NCBI RefSeq assembly: GCF_002355215.1
Contig: NZ_AP014612.1
Span: forward strand, 62,001-126,000
DNA from: Streptococcus troglodytae
GTDB taxonomy: Bacteria > Bacillota > Bacilli > Lactobacillales > Streptococcaceae
Direction of reading: 5' to 3'
Length of the DNA: 64,000 nucleotides
A model generated the notes under the pieces. It worked only from the letters and a program-made list of their open reading frames with translations, did no database searches and was not told where the DNA came from. Every line of letters starts with the position of its first letter. The stretch's first letter is position 1. The position numbers and the translations under genes were made by a program. Below, in pieces: positions 18,538-31,012 of this stretch.

Positions 18538-19248
18538 ATGGCAGAAACAAGACTCTATATAGCTAGACACGGAAAGACAATGTTTAATACAATTGGTCGT
18601 GCTCAAGGTTGGAGTGATACTCCTCTTACACAAGCAGGTGAAGAAGGGATACGGGAATTGGGAATTGGTTTAAGGAAAGCCCGTATCCCTTTTAAAGCAG
18701 CTTTTTCCAGTGACAGCGGCAGAACCATGCAAACAATGGAGATTATCCTTCGTGAAACGAATAATGAAAATTTGCCTTATGTACGAGATAAACGCATTCG
18801 AGAATGGTGCTTTGGGAGCCTTGATGGCGGTTATGATGGGGATCTTTTCCAAGGTGTCTTGCCTCGAACAGCAGCTTTTAATACTGGCAAATCCTTTGAA
18901 GAAGTAACTTACCCTGAATTAGCAGCTAGTATCGTTGAAGTGGATACAGCTAATTGGGCTGAACCTTGGCAGATTCTTAGCAAACGTATTTATGATGGTT
19001 TTGAAGCCATAGCTCAAACAGTTGAACAATCTGGAGGCGGAAATACTATTATAGTCAGCCATGGGATGACTATTGGTACTTTTATGTGGCTGATAGACCA
19101 CAAGCAGGAAAAAGCGGCTATTGATAATGGCAGTGTTTCTGTTGTTTCTTATAAAGATAATAAATTTTCTATTGAAACGATTGCAGATATGTCTTATCGT
19201 CATCAAGGAAGAAAAATTTTGGAAGATATTTATGAAGAAAAATTCTAG
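18538..19248 (+). CDS. Histidine phosphatase (phosphoglycerate mutase-like)
   Basis: The N-terminal ARHGKTMFN is the RHG phosphohistidine motif of the superfamily (His about residue 10), and the second catalytic histidine lies in VSHGMTIG (about 173). The 236-residue length fits the broad-specificity group rather than glycolytic GpmA. Promoter TGTTATAAT (18507-18514) and GGGAGAG lie upstream. Its 3' end overlaps the LdcB-like gene by 17 bases. The substrate is not predictable. Confidence 0.88.
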   Translation: MAETRLYIARHGKTMFNTIGRAQGWSDTPLTQAGEEGIRELGIGLRKARIPFKAAFSSDSGRTMQTMEIILRETNNENLPYVRDKRIREWCFGSLDGGYDGDLFQGVLPRTAAFNTGKSFEEVTYPELAASIVEVDTANWAEPWQILSKRIYDGFEAIAQTVEQSGGGNTIIVSHGMTIGTFMWLIDHKQEKAAIDNGSVSVVSYKDNKFSIETIADMSYRHQGRKILEDIYEEKF

Positions 19249-19981
19249 TTTATTAACAATTGTGCTGCAAATAGGTATTATCTTTGTTTTCATTTTGGGC
19301 ATTTATCTTTTTTTACATAAAGGCAAACAAGGGGCACAAGAAAATAAGGCAGGGAACAAAACGCAGCAAGTTGCTGAGACAAAAAAGAGCAAACAAACAG
19401 CAGGCTTACCAAATGTTTCAGCAAATGATTGGGAGTTGGTTTTGGTTAATCGTGATCATATCACTGCTGAAATGAACCCTGATGTGACTGATATTGACGG
19501 CGTTAAGGTGGATTCTCGCATTGCAGAAAATACGAGGAAATTTCTAGCAGCTGCGCAAGAAATTGACTCCAGTGAACATTTGATATCAGGCTATCGCAGT
19601 GTTGCCTATCAAGAAGAACTCTATAATAATTATATAGCTCAAGAAAAAGCCAACAATCCCAGCCTTAACCAAGAAGAGGCGCAAAAACAGGTTCAAACTT
19701 ATTCTCAGCCACCGGGTTCTAGTGAACACCAAACGGGACTGGCTATTGATATGAGTACAGTTGACAGTCTTAATCAAAGTGATACTAATGTTGTTGCCAA
19801 GGTTGCTGCCATTGCGCCTAAATATGGTTTTGTCCTTCGTTTTCCTGAAGGTAAAAAGGATGCTACAGGTATTGATTATGAGGACTGGCACTATCGCTAT
19901 GTTGGTGTTAAATCTGCCAAGTATATGACAAAGCATGATTTAACCTTAGAAGAATATTTAAAAAAATTAAAGGAGAAGTAG
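19232..19981 (+). CDS. D-alanyl-D-alanine carboxypeptidase, LdcB/VanY family
   Basis: Membrane-anchored peptidoglycan carboxypeptidase. The start MKKNSSLLT at 19232 overlaps the upstream gene; a longer frame from 19121 is only a shadow. One N-terminal membrane segment (about 8-28) is followed by a linker and the M15B domain, with SGYRSVAYQ, the zinc-ligand block PPGSSEHQTGLAIDM (His and Asp) and EDWHYRYVG (late Glu and His). All metal ligands are present. In streptococci LdcB trims tetra- or pentapeptide stems. It is grouped with the glucosaminidase gene 3 bases on, a small cell-wall remodelling operon. Confidence 0.92.
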   Translation: MKKNSSLLTIVLQIGIIFVFILGIYLFLHKGKQGAQENKAGNKTQQVAETKKSKQTAGLPNVSANDWELVLVNRDHITAEMNPDVTDIDGVKVDSRIAENTRKFLAAAQEIDSSEHLISGYRSVAYQEELYNNYIAQEKANNPSLNQEEAQKQVQTYSQPPGSSEHQTGLAIDMSTVDSLNQSDTNVVAKVAAIAPKYGFVLRFPEGKKDATGIDYEDWHYRYVGVKSAKYMTKHDLTLEEYLKKLKEK

Positions 19982-19984
19982 ATC

Positions 19985-20572
19985 GTGAGAGCAAGACTCA
20001 AATTTAAGTCTTTTGTTGTAATTGTTTTACTTCTTTTGCTGGTGATTTTGCTTCCGGTTTTGGCAAGTGGAGGATTGGCTGATGCTAACAAAAAAATGTC
20101 AAGTCCTTATAGTCATAAAGAGTTTGTCAAAGAAATTGCTCCAACAGCTCAAAAGTTATCAAAAATCTATGGCGTGAGGAGTTCTATTATTATTGGACAA
20201 GCAGCGCTGGACAGTCATTTTGGCAGTACTTTGCTAGCCAATAAATATCACAATCTTTTTAGCATTGAAGCAAGTCCAGGTCAAGGAGCTGTTCGTTTAA
20301 AAAACCATGAGTACAAGAATGGACGTTGGCAGGAAGTGACAAACCGCTATCTTGTTTATGAATCTTGGAAAGAATCTCTTTATGATTACATGGCTATTCT
20401 ACATGGAAATAAAATTTGGGATAAGGCATTGTATACGACGATGATGACTTCTAGTGGTTATAAAACAGTTGCAAGAGCCTTGCAAGCAGCTGGTTTTAAT
20501 AGTGATCCTAACTATGCGGACAAGTTAATAGCTGTTATAGAGGAAAATAATTTAACAGATTATGATAAATAG
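19985..20572 (+). CDS. GH73-type peptidoglycan N-acetylglucosaminidase
   Basis: A GTG start with AAGGAGAAG upstream. A signal anchor (about 10-28) is followed by a glucosaminidase (LYZ2) domain. It has IIGQAALDSHFGSTLLANKYHNLFSI, which resembles the E-S-x-W-G-S catalytic region with AALDS in place of the usual ALES, and the YDYMAILHGN segment. The 195-residue length is short, a bare catalytic domain with no wall-binding repeats. It probably cuts glycan strands during growth together with the LdcB-like enzyme upstream. The Asp in place of the usual catalytic Glu deserves attention. Confidence 0.82.
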   Translation: MRARLKFKSFVVIVLLLLLVILLPVLASGGLADANKKMSSPYSHKEFVKEIAPTAQKLSKIYGVRSSIIIGQAALDSHFGSTLLANKYHNLFSIEASPGQGAVRLKNHEYKNGRWQEVTNRYLVYESWKESLYDYMAILHGNKIWDKALYTTMMTSSGYKTVARALQAAGFNSDPNYADKLIAVIEENNLTDYDK

Positions 20573-20903
20573 GTATTCTAAAAAACGGTTGAGTTTATTA
20601 GTTTTGGATAAAAGTATATGACTGATGAAACTGCATCGTTTAGAATGCTTTTTTATTGTTTTCAAACTATACTCTTCAAAAATCAAAACGATAGGTTGTT
20701 GTCTTGATAATAAGATCTAATGAGATAATCAGACTTGTCACTAATAGCTACCACTAATTAATGAAATGCTTAGCGCCTATTAACTTTGCCGCCTTGCCTA
20801 GTCTATTTTTTTGATTTTTAGTGAGCATCAATGACATCTGTCATATTAAGGAAATGACAATTGCGAGATGGAAGATAGATAGGGATTTGTTATACTTAAG
20901 CTA

Positions 20904-20917
20904 AGATAGCGCTTACA
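20904..20917 (+). promoter_or_regulatory. Candidate CcpA (cre) site of fruA
   Basis: AGATAGCGCTTACA fits the cre consensus (WGNAANCGNWNNCW) with its central GCGC core. It sits just downstream of a TATACT -10 candidate, where CcpA could block transcription. fruA of S. mutans is known to be under catabolite control. Confidence 0.55.
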
Positions 20918-21014
20918 ATAGTTTAGATAAGCTTTTGAAGCTTAAATACTGACCGACTTAAATATGAAAGAAATGAGGGATAAAAAAATTTCGAGCAGCC
21001 AATTTTAACAGCTG

Positions 21015-21028
21015 TCTGTTTAAACAGA
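21015..21028. promoter_or_regulatory. Perfect palindrome in the fruA leader
   Basis: TCTGTTTAAACAGA is a perfect 14-base palindrome about 40 bases before the fruA start codon. It may be a regulator site or an RNA hairpin near the ribosome binding site (AAAGGAG). Confidence 0.4.
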
Positions 21029-21067
21029 GTTTGTCAGTTTCATAAATTTAAAAAGGAGAGCAAGGAA

Positions 21068-24000
21068 ATGGAAGAAGAAACAGTTTGTAAGAATTGGTTC
21101 ATGCGTAAAAGTGGTAAAAGCTGGATTTTTGGCTTTGCCGTCTTTTTGTGTTAGGTTTGACAACTGCTTTACCGGCAGCAGCTGAAGATATGAGTCCAAC
21201 AACTGCTGCTGATACTGCTGTTACAGAAGTCAGAAGAGAAGACAGCAGTCAGACATCATCTCAAGAAACAGCAGTTACAGAAACGACTCAAGCTGAGGAA
21301 ACTGCTTCAAAACAACTGACCACTCCGGCGGCAGCAGATCAAACTGCAGAGTCTGCTGATAATGACCCCATCAGTCCCTCTGCCAGTGCGAGCAGTCCTT
21401 ATCAAGTGACTGACACGACAGAACCTCAACAAACTCTTACTCCGGCTGACTCTGAACCCCAAGCAAAGGCGGATGTTCAGCAAGCAGCAGACCCTAAGAA
21501 AGAAGAGGCTAACTCTGAGACCAATTTAAAAGATGTCTCACATGATACGAATGGGACTTGGGAAGTACAAGAAGATGGTATTCATTCTAATGCCACTGGT
21601 AAGGGTGATTCTTTCTTGTATTCTCAATCAAGCGGGAAGAACTTTGTCTATGCGACAGATGTTACTTTTAAACAAAACAGCGGTGCAGCAGCTCTTGTTT
21701 TTAGAAGTAACAATGATAGCAGTAACAAAAATATGTATGCGGTTAATGTGGATGTGGGGGGACATAAGGCTAAATTTTGGCGTTGGGTTGACAATAAAGA
21801 TATCCAATTAATTGATGAACGCGATGTGGCACCGACAGCTGATAATCGCTATACTCTTAAGGTTGTGGCGGTTAATAACTGGATTTCTTATTATGTCAAT
21901 GATGTTTTGATGGCTAGCACAGGGGATTATGTCCTTCAAAAAGCTGATAAAGGTCAAAACACTGTCATTCCTGAAGGACACTTTGGTCTTTTGAATTGGA
22001 ATGGCGATATGGTTTTCCAAAATACAAAATTTGCTCTATTGGACGATACAACAGCTCCGCTGATTGATAATATTACAGTAAGGTCTGATAAGGGAAGTGT
22101 CGAAAAACAAGGTCAATTCTTCTCTGAGGAACCCCTTCATATTCAGTATGTTAGCAATGATGCCTCTCAAGTGGGCTTTGACATTGCTAAACATAATCCT
22201 GCAGCTACTGTCACAGTAGAAGATGAGGCTGGTCATGTTTACACAGACCCTTCTCATCTCCCAGTCAACGTAGGCGCTAATTATTTCACTATTAAGAGTA
22301 CAATTATAGATTCATTTGGCCGTACAGTAACATTGACTTATCGTATTAATGTCCACCGTCGGCAAAATGACGAAGTCTATTATAATGAACTTTATCGCGA
22401 CCAATATCACTATTCTGTAAAAGACGGCTGGGCTAATGATCCTAATGGCTTGGTTTATTACAATGGTGTTTATCATCTCTTCCATCAATTTTACGATGAT
22501 ACGAAATGGGGTCCTATGCACTGGGCGCACGCGACCAGTACAGATTTGATTCACTGGAAAGAAGAGCCAATTGCTTTTTACCCAGATTCAAACGGCTACA
22601 TGTTCTCAGGCTGTGCAGTGGTTGACGAACATAATAGTTCAGGCTTATTTAAGACGGCTAAAGGTGGCTTAGTTGCGATTATCACAGCTAATGGAAATGG
22701 ACAGCGCATGGAACTTGCCTATAGTGAAGATGAAGGCAAGACTTGGCAGAAATATGACAAAATTGTAGCCGATTGGTCAAATGACCCATTGCAAAATCAG
22801 GATTTTCGTGATCCAAAAGTTTTTCACTGGAATAACCAATGGTTCATGGTACTAGCAGGGGGTCCGCTTCGCATCTATTCTTCTAACAATTTAAAAGACT
22901 GGAAGGTGGAGTCTACCTATCCTGATCTTCATACAGAATGTCCAGATATGTATCCAATTGTTGCTAATGATGGTGTGCTTAAATGGGTGCTGTCTCGCGG
23001 CGGTCGTTTTTACAAGGTTGGTGATTTCAAACAAGTAGATGGTAAATGGACTTTTATAGCAGATGCTGCTTATAAAGATAAGGATCAGGTCATGAACTTC
23101 GGTAAAGATTCTTATGCTGCTATGACTTACTATGTACACGATTTTGGTACAGAGACCCGACCAACCATTCCAAAATTAACAGAAGTCAACTGGATGAACA
23201 CATGGGAAGATTACTGTAATCTTGTAGCAGATACGGTTGGGCAAGACTTTAACGGTACGTTTAATTTAAACCTTGATCTTGGTCTTATCAATGAAAATGG
23301 TCAGTACATCTTGACGCAAACGCCTGTTAAGGCCTATGATAGTCTTCGTGATGTGAATACTGCCTTGCATTTCAAAGATGTAACAGTAGATGCTAATAAT
23401 ACTCTTTTGAAGGATTTCAAAGGAGATAGTTATGAAATTGTTTCTCATTTCCGACCAGATGAAAAGACCACAAAAGTAGGCTTCAATCTTCGTGTTGGCA
23501 ATGGTCAAGCAACGAAAGTTATTTATGACTTGCAGACAGAAACCTTGTCTATTGACCGTAGTCAGTCGGGTACCATCTTATCTGCTGCTTTTGCAAAGGT
23601 TAATAGTCAACATGTGACTAAAAATGCAGACGGCTCTATTGATTTGCATCTCTATGTTGATCGTGCCAGTGTTGAAGTCTTTTCCAAAAATAATACAGTG
23701 GCTGGTGCTAATCAAATTTTTCCTAATCCAGAAGCTGTAGGAGCCAGTATTATTGTAGAAGGCGGCAAAGCTCAAGCAGATATCTCCGTTTATCAAATGA
23801 AAACGATTTGGACAGATAAGAAAGATACGACAAAACCGGTGGCTATGAACACAACAACTGCGAAAGAGCTAGCCCTTCAAGTTGGTCAAACTCAGGATCT
23901 GCAAGTCTATCTGGCACCAGCAAGTGTTAGGCAAGATGTGGAATGGACGATCAGTGATCCAAGTCTTGTTAGGACAAGTCAAAAGGGTAATGTTCTTCAT

Positions 24001-25338
24001 TTGACCGCTGTGAAAAAAGGAAAGCTTACTGTTACAGCAATTTCTAAAGAAAACTCAAGTCTCAGTAAAACCTTTACGATCAGTATTACCTTAAATAACT
24101 TCAAGACTAACCTCAAGGGCTTGCAATCTGTTACTGGTAAGTGGTATGTTGATGATGAAACGCTCTATGATAGTAATACAGGTTCGAATGATTACTATAT
24201 GGCTTCTCAAAAACCGGGTCTCAAAGAATATGATTACGATATTGATCTCAAATACCAACGTGGTTTAATTAATCTTTTTGTTGCTTCTGGCAATATTGAT
24301 CCGAGTCAAGCATATTCTGTACAATTTGGTGACAGTGAGACTGTTCGGCTTTACCGTTTTGCTGGCGATACCATTGCAGAAACCAACATGGGCAAACGAA
24401 TCAATGATGGTCAATACCACCATATTAAAGTCACAAAAACAAAAAATAGTATAATCATATCAGTAGATGGTCAAGAAGTGATGAGCCATAACTTTGATCA
24501 AGTGGACGCATACTTTAATGATGCTTATGTAGGTCTCGGTTTGTGGGACGGAGCTGTTGAATTTCAAAACTTCTTTGTAACAGATCATGCAACAACTCCC
24601 AAACCAGGTCCTGATCCGAAACCGCAACCAGATGCCCCAGAAGTATTGGATCAAGAAAGGGAATTGATTGACCCTGCAACTGGCGTTCGTGTCATTCTTC
24701 AAAAAGGGGAGCTAGCTTCTATCGTTAGAGTCAAGGTCAGCCATATCGAAACGAATGATGCTCATACACCAGCTGTTCTAAATGCAAAAGACTATGATCT
24801 CTTCAATATCACGCCTATTGATAAAGATGAGAAAGTTGTTGCTATTACGAAACCAGCGACAGTCTTATTGCCAATTGATGCTGGAAAAGTGGTAGATAAA
24901 GTAGTGTATTTACCAAATACGGACAACGAAGAAAACCTTCCGTTTATGATTGTGAGCTTGACAGATAGCAATGGTAAGCAGCAAAATTATGTCCGCTTTA
25001 CAGCAGGACACTTTAGTGAATACGGCTTAGTCTATCAAGCAGAAAACCAAACAAACCCTCAGGATAAAGAAAAGCAAGAAAATGTTGCTGTTTCTTATCC
25101 ATTACATTTAGAACAAGAGGTTAAGGTTTCACCTATTTCACAAAAATATACTGCAAATAAGGCAGCAGATGTCAATATTGTTCAACAAACAAGACCTTTA
25201 GCAATGAGTTCTTCATCTAAAGCAACGCTGCCAGATACTGGTGATCAGAAGACAGACTTAAGTCAATTAGGAGTGTGGGCAATGATTGGTTCATTTCTTG
25301 TAGAAATAGCTGGCTATTTCAAAAAATGCAAGGATTGA
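21068..25338 (+). CDS. fruA: Extracellular fructanase FruA (exo-beta-fructosidase), frameshift in signal peptide
   Basis: Secreted, wall-anchored hydrolase that releases fructose from levan, inulin and sucrose. Signal peptide, then a Ser/Thr/Glu/Ala-rich linker and a laminin-G-like domain. The GH32 core has GWANDPNG (nucleophile Asp), FRDPKV and ECPDMY (acid/base Glu). Behind it lie Ig-like and second lectin-like domains, a proline-rich stretch, and LPDTG with a hydrophobic tail and KKCKD (sortase signal). The true start at 21068 (MEEETVCKNWF) has AAGGAG upstream. A single missing T in the run at 21143-21147 (T5, T6 expected from the usual FVLGL) shifts the frame, so the intact frame only begins at 21148. 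About 1,423 residues after correction. Confidence 0.95.
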
Positions 25339-25358
25339 TTGATTCATTTTCTTAAAGT

Positions 25359-25396
25359 AAACCTCTAGATTTTGACGAGTCTAGAGGTTTGTTTTT
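25359..25396 (+). terminator. fruA terminator
   Basis: Perfect 11-base stem AAACCTCTAGA (25359-25369) / TCTAGAGGTTT (25380-25390) followed by GTTTTT. It lies between fruA and fruB, so fruB expression from the fruA promoter should be partial. Confidence 0.9.
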
Positions 25397-25427
25397 GGCT
25401 AACAGTAGATAGAGGTAGAGGTGTCTT

Positions 25428-26987
25428 ATGCTAAAGAAAAAATTACTTTATTTATTAATCGGTTTAATTGCTTTTCTTGGCTCCTTTAAAATTTATGCTG
25501 GAAGCAGCGAAAGTTCTGAGTATCAGCAAACCAATCATTATAATACACCCAAAGGATTTATGAATGATATTCAGACGATTTTTAAAGGGAATGATGGTTA
25601 CTACCATATGTATTATTTGTTAAATAGTAACTATAAATTGGCAAATGATGGAACAGAATGGTACCATGTGAGAACTAAAGATTGGGAACATTTTGAAAAT
25701 TTAGGAGTAGCTATTCCTAAATTTGTTAATGGTTGGTCAGCAGTAGCAACAGGATCAATTTTTCAAAATAGTAATCAATTTTTCAAAGATTTACCTGCCA
25801 GTGCGATTGTAGCCTACTTTACCAGCTATACTGATACAGGTCAACATCAATATGTCGCTTATTCATTAGATAATGGCAGCAGCTACCAGCCTTACAATGA
25901 TGGTAAGCCAGTTATGACTTCACAAACAAAAGAGCAAAATGCGCGTGATCCTTACATTTGGTATGATTCTAGTTCCAAAAGGTTAATGATGTATCTGGCT
26001 GAGGGCGATAAAATTGGAACTTATGCTAGTTCAGACGGGAAAAATTGGGCTTATCAAGGAGCGACTGTCCTCAATCAATATACCTTAGGTGGAAAAGACT
26101 TAGGTCTTGTGGAATGTCCAAATTTAAAAACTTTTTATGATTCTGCAACGAATACGACGAAACATGTTCTCTTTTTTGGTGCAAATGGCTACCAATATGG
26201 TTCAACAACTGGAACTTATTATATGGTTGGTCATTTAGATACTCAAGGGAATTTTGTGCCAGAGCAAAATGCAGAACGTTTGGATCAAGGATCAGACTAT
26301 TACGGTGCTAACTTTTATCAAGAAAGCAATAGCATCGTTAAGAGTATTGCTTGGATGGGGAATTGGGATTACCTGCAAGGGCAGATTCTTGATGATCAAG
26401 GCCAAGAATCCAAACATTTAGGTTCCCTTAGTTCAGCTAGGGATATTACAATGGTTAAAAGAGATGGTAAATATGTTTTGGAGTCTTACCTTAAAAATAA
26501 CAACTCCAGGACAAACGCTGTTAGCTACCAAAGCAACGCTGATACGGCAAAACTTGCTGATGATGGTTACCATAAAACTTTATTATCGCTATCAAGATGG
26601 CATTCACAAGAGCTATCTTTAAAGTTTCAGGCTAACTCTGATGCTTTGAAGGGCCATATTCGCTTAATTTTCAAACAGGCAGATTCTCAAGTGTCTCTTG
26701 ACTACAATGTTGATAATGGATACTATGAGGTAAAAAGAACCAGTTCAAAAATAGTTGGCAGCCAAAAAGTGAATTACGAACGCTCATATGTTATTGATAG
26801 CCACTGGAGTGGACAAAAAGAACTTAATATTTATCTAGTAGCTGATAAAACCAGTTTAGAATTTGCTCTGCCAAATGGTCAGACCTACTCCATGGTCAAA
26901 TTATCCACTGCCAGTGATATGGACATCGTTATTGAGACGAGCGGAAGCAACCGTTTACAGGCAGATTTAGCTAATTTAGAAACGTAA
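25428..26987 (+). CDS. fruB: Secreted GH32 beta-fructosidase FruB
   Basis: A 519-residue secreted glycoside hydrolase, partner of fruA in fructan use. A signal peptide (about 1-25, ending YAGSS) is followed by a five-bladed GH32 propeller with NTPKGFMNDIQ (nucleophile Asp), ARDPYIWYD and VECPN (acid/base Glu). A beta-sandwich domain fills the C-terminal third. The first motif lacks the PNG that follows ND in most GH32 enzymes, including FruA, which suggests different substrate binding. No LPXTG or membrane tail is seen, so it should be released. It lies 90 bases after fruA across a terminator. Confidence 0.92.
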   Translation: MLKKKLLYLLIGLIAFLGSFKIYAGSSESSEYQQTNHYNTPKGFMNDIQTIFKGNDGYYHMYYLLNSNYKLANDGTEWYHVRTKDWEHFENLGVAIPKFVNGWSAVATGSIFQNSNQFFKDLPASAIVAYFTSYTDTGQHQYVAYSLDNGSSYQPYNDGKPVMTSQTKEQNARDPYIWYDSSSKRLMMYLAEGDKIGTYASSDGKNWAYQGATVLNQYTLGGKDLGLVECPNLKTFYDSATNTTKHVLFFGANGYQYGSTTGTYYMVGHLDTQGNFVPEQNAERLDQGSDYYGANFYQESNSIVKSIAWMGNWDYLQGQILDDQGQESKHLGSLSSARDITMVKRDGKYVLESYLKNNNSRTNAVSYQSNADTAKLADDGYHKTLLSLSRWHSQELSLKFQANSDALKGHIRLIFKQADSQVSLDYNVDNGYYEVKRTSSKIVGSQKVNYERSYVIDSHWSGQKELNIYLVADKTSLEFALPNGQTYSMVKLSTASDMDIVIETSGSNRLQADLANLET

Positions 26988-27018
26988 CAGCAAGAAAGCT
27001 AGGTCTTAAAACGGATTT

Positions 27019-27045
27019 TTAGCACTCAAATAAAAAGAGTGCTAA
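27019..27045 (+). promoter_or_regulatory. CIRCE element 1, also a terminator-like hairpin
   Basis: TTAGCACTC-N9-GAGTGCTAA, a perfect CIRCE operator bound by HrcA, located upstream of the -35 box. It is followed directly by TTTTTT, so as RNA it is also a good intrinsic terminator for fruB. Confidence 0.95.
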
Positions 27046-27062
27046 TTTTTTGTGTTTTTCTC

Positions 27063-27090
27063 TTGACAGAAATTAGGAATGGAGTATAAT
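27063..27090 (+). promoter_or_regulatory. hrcA operon promoter
   Basis: TTGACA (27063-27068), a 16-base spacer and TATAAT (27085-27090) form a consensus sigma-A promoter between the two CIRCE elements. Confidence 0.9.
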
Positions 27091-27102
27091 GGAATCATGA
27101 AG

Positions 27103-27129
27103 TTAGCAGTCGACTGTTAAGAGTGCTAA
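27103..27129 (+). promoter_or_regulatory. CIRCE element 2 (one mismatch)
   Basis: TTAGCAGTC-N9-GAGTGCTAA differs from the consensus in one base of the left arm. It lies just downstream of the transcription start, where bound HrcA blocks elongation. Confidence 0.93.
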
Positions 27130-27161
27130 CTCTATTGATTAATGATGGGAGGTGGACTTAG

Positions 27162-28196
27162 GTGATTACCCAGCGTCAAAAGGATATTCTCAATTTGATT
27201 GTTGAACTTTTTACCAAGACACATGAACCCATTGGGTCTAAAACACTCCAGAATTCAATTGCATCAAGCAGTGCGACCATCAGAAATGATATGGCAGCTT
27301 TAGAAAAGTTAGGACTTTTAGAGAAGGCGCACACTTCCAGCGGTCGTTTGCCCAGTCAAGAAGGTTTTCGTTATTTTGTTGAACATTCTTTGAATCCAGA
27401 TAGTTTGGACGAACAGGATGTTTATCAAGTCATTAAGGCATTTGATTTTGAAGCTTTTCGTTTAGGAGATCTTTTACAAAGAGCCAGTGATGTTTTGGCG
27501 AATCTGACTGGCTATACAGCACTGATTTTGGATGTGGAGCCTAAAAAGCAACGTTTGACTACTTTTGATATTGTTAAGCTTAGTAATCATGATGCCTTAG
27601 CTGTTTTGACTCTAGATGAAGCCAGTCCTGTAACGGTACAATTTGCTATTCCCAAAAATTTTTTGGACAGCGATTTAATGACGGTGGCCAAAATAGCTCG
27701 GGAACGTTTTTTAAATCAAACGGTTCTAGATATTCATTATCGTTTACGAACGGAGCTGCCGCAGATCATTCAGAAATATTTTCCACGAACGGACAATGTT
27801 TTAGATCTATTTGATCACATTTTTAATCCTATTTTTCAAGAAGAAGTTTTTATCTCTGGTAAAATTAAAACTTTGGAATTTGCTGGACTTGACACTTATC
27901 AATTCTTGGAAAATCTACAATCAGTAGCTCTTGAAATTCGCCAAAGCCTTCCTGAAGATGAACTTCATCGAGTTCAAGTTGCTGAGAGTAAGGAAAAGAG
28001 CTTAGTAGATTTAACTGTTATCAGTCAGAAATTTCTCATTCCTTATAGAGGGTTTGGAGTTTTGACAGTAATTGGTCCAGTAGATTTGGATTATCAAAGA
28101 ACAATAAGCTTGATTAATGTTATCAGTCGTGTTTTAGCCGTAAAACTAGGTGATTTCTATCGTTATCTCAATAGCAATCATTATGAGGTTCATTAG
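27162..28196 (+). CDS. hrcA: Heat-inducible transcription repressor HrcA
   Basis: Repressor of class I heat-shock genes; it binds CIRCE and needs GroEL for activity. The 344-residue protein has an N-terminal winged helix-turn-helix (about 1-85, with [27 protein letters not shown]) and a GAF-like dimerisation domain. GTG start with GGGAGG about ten bases upstream. First gene of the hrcA-grpE-dnaK-dnaJ operon, autoregulated through the two CIRCE sites. Full length. Confidence 0.97.
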   Translation: MITQRQKDILNLIVELFTKTHEPIGSKTLQNSIASSSATIRNDMAALEKLGLLEKAHTSSGRLPSQEGFRYFVEHSLNPDSLDEQDVYQVIKAFDFEAFRLGDLLQRASDVLANLTGYTALILDVEPKKQRLTTFDIVKLSNHDALAVLTLDEASPVTVQFAIPKNFLDSDLMTVAKIARERFLNQTVLDIHYRLRTELPQIIQKYFPRTDNVLDLFDHIFNPIFQEEVFISGKIKTLEFAGLDTYQFLENLQSVALEIRQSLPEDELHRVQVAESKEKSLVDLTVISQKFLIPYRGFGVLTVIGPVDLDYQRTISLINVISRVLAVKLGDFYRYLNSNHYEVH

Positions 28197-28238
28197 GGAT
28201 GAATTTGTATCTTAAATATAAAGAAAGAAGGTAAAGCC

Positions 28239-28778
28239 TTGTCGAAAAAAGATAAAAAAGAAGAGATCAAGGAAGAAGTAGAAGCAACTGAGCCTACAAC
28301 TGAAGAGTCCGTAAAAGAAGTCGCTGAAGAAACTTCTGAAAACAAGGAGTTGCAAGAAGCACTTGAGCGAGCTGAAGATTTTGAAAATAAATATTTGCGT
28401 GCTCATGCTGAAATACAAAATATTCAGCGTCGCGCTAATGAAGAGCGACAAAGTTTGCAGAGATATCGCTCTCAGGATTTAGCTAAAGCGATCTTACCTT
28501 CACTTGATAATCTTGAACGTGCTCTTGCTGTTGAAGGTTTGACAGATGATGTCAAGAAAGGATTAGAAATGGTTCAGGAGAGTCTCATTCAGGCTTTGAA
28601 AGAAGAAGGTGTGGAAGAGGTTGAACTTGAAAATTTTGATCCTAATTTGCATATGGCTGTGCAGACTCTTGATGCAGATGATGACCATCCAGCAGATAGT
28701 ATTGCACAAGTCCTTCAAAAAGGGTATCAGCTCCATGAACGTTTGTTAAGACCGGCAATGGTAGTTGTCTATAACTAA
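28239..28778 (+). CDS. grpE: Nucleotide exchange factor GrpE
   Basis: Cochaperone that releases ADP from DnaK. A 179-residue protein with a charged, Glu/Lys-rich N-terminus, a long coiled coil (about 40-95, with [17 protein letters not shown]) and a C-terminal beta domain carrying [16 protein letters not shown], the family signature. TTG start with GAAGG upstream. Second gene of the heat-shock operon. Confidence 0.96.
   Translation: MSKKDKKEEIKEEVEATEPTTEESVKEVAEETSENKELQEALERAEDFENKYLRAHAEIQNIQRRANEERQSLQRYRSQDLAKAILPSLDNLERALAVEGLTDDVKKGLEMVQESLIQALKEEGVEEVELENFDPNLHMAVQTLDADDDHPADSIAQVLQKGYQLHERLLRPAMVVVYN

Positions 28779-31012
<2,234 letters not shown>

Larger units (their letters stand above)
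20573..21067 (+). other. fruA upstream region
   Basis: No gene is seen. A small terminator (GCAT..ATGC plus T6, about 20629-20656) ends the hydrolase operon. About 20665-20690 reads ACTATACTCTTCAAAAATCAAAA, which resembles the end of the RUP-type repeats known from streptococci. The right half is the fruA control region: a TATACT -10 candidate (20891-20896), a catabolite site and a palindrome near the ribosome binding site. Confidence 0.45.
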
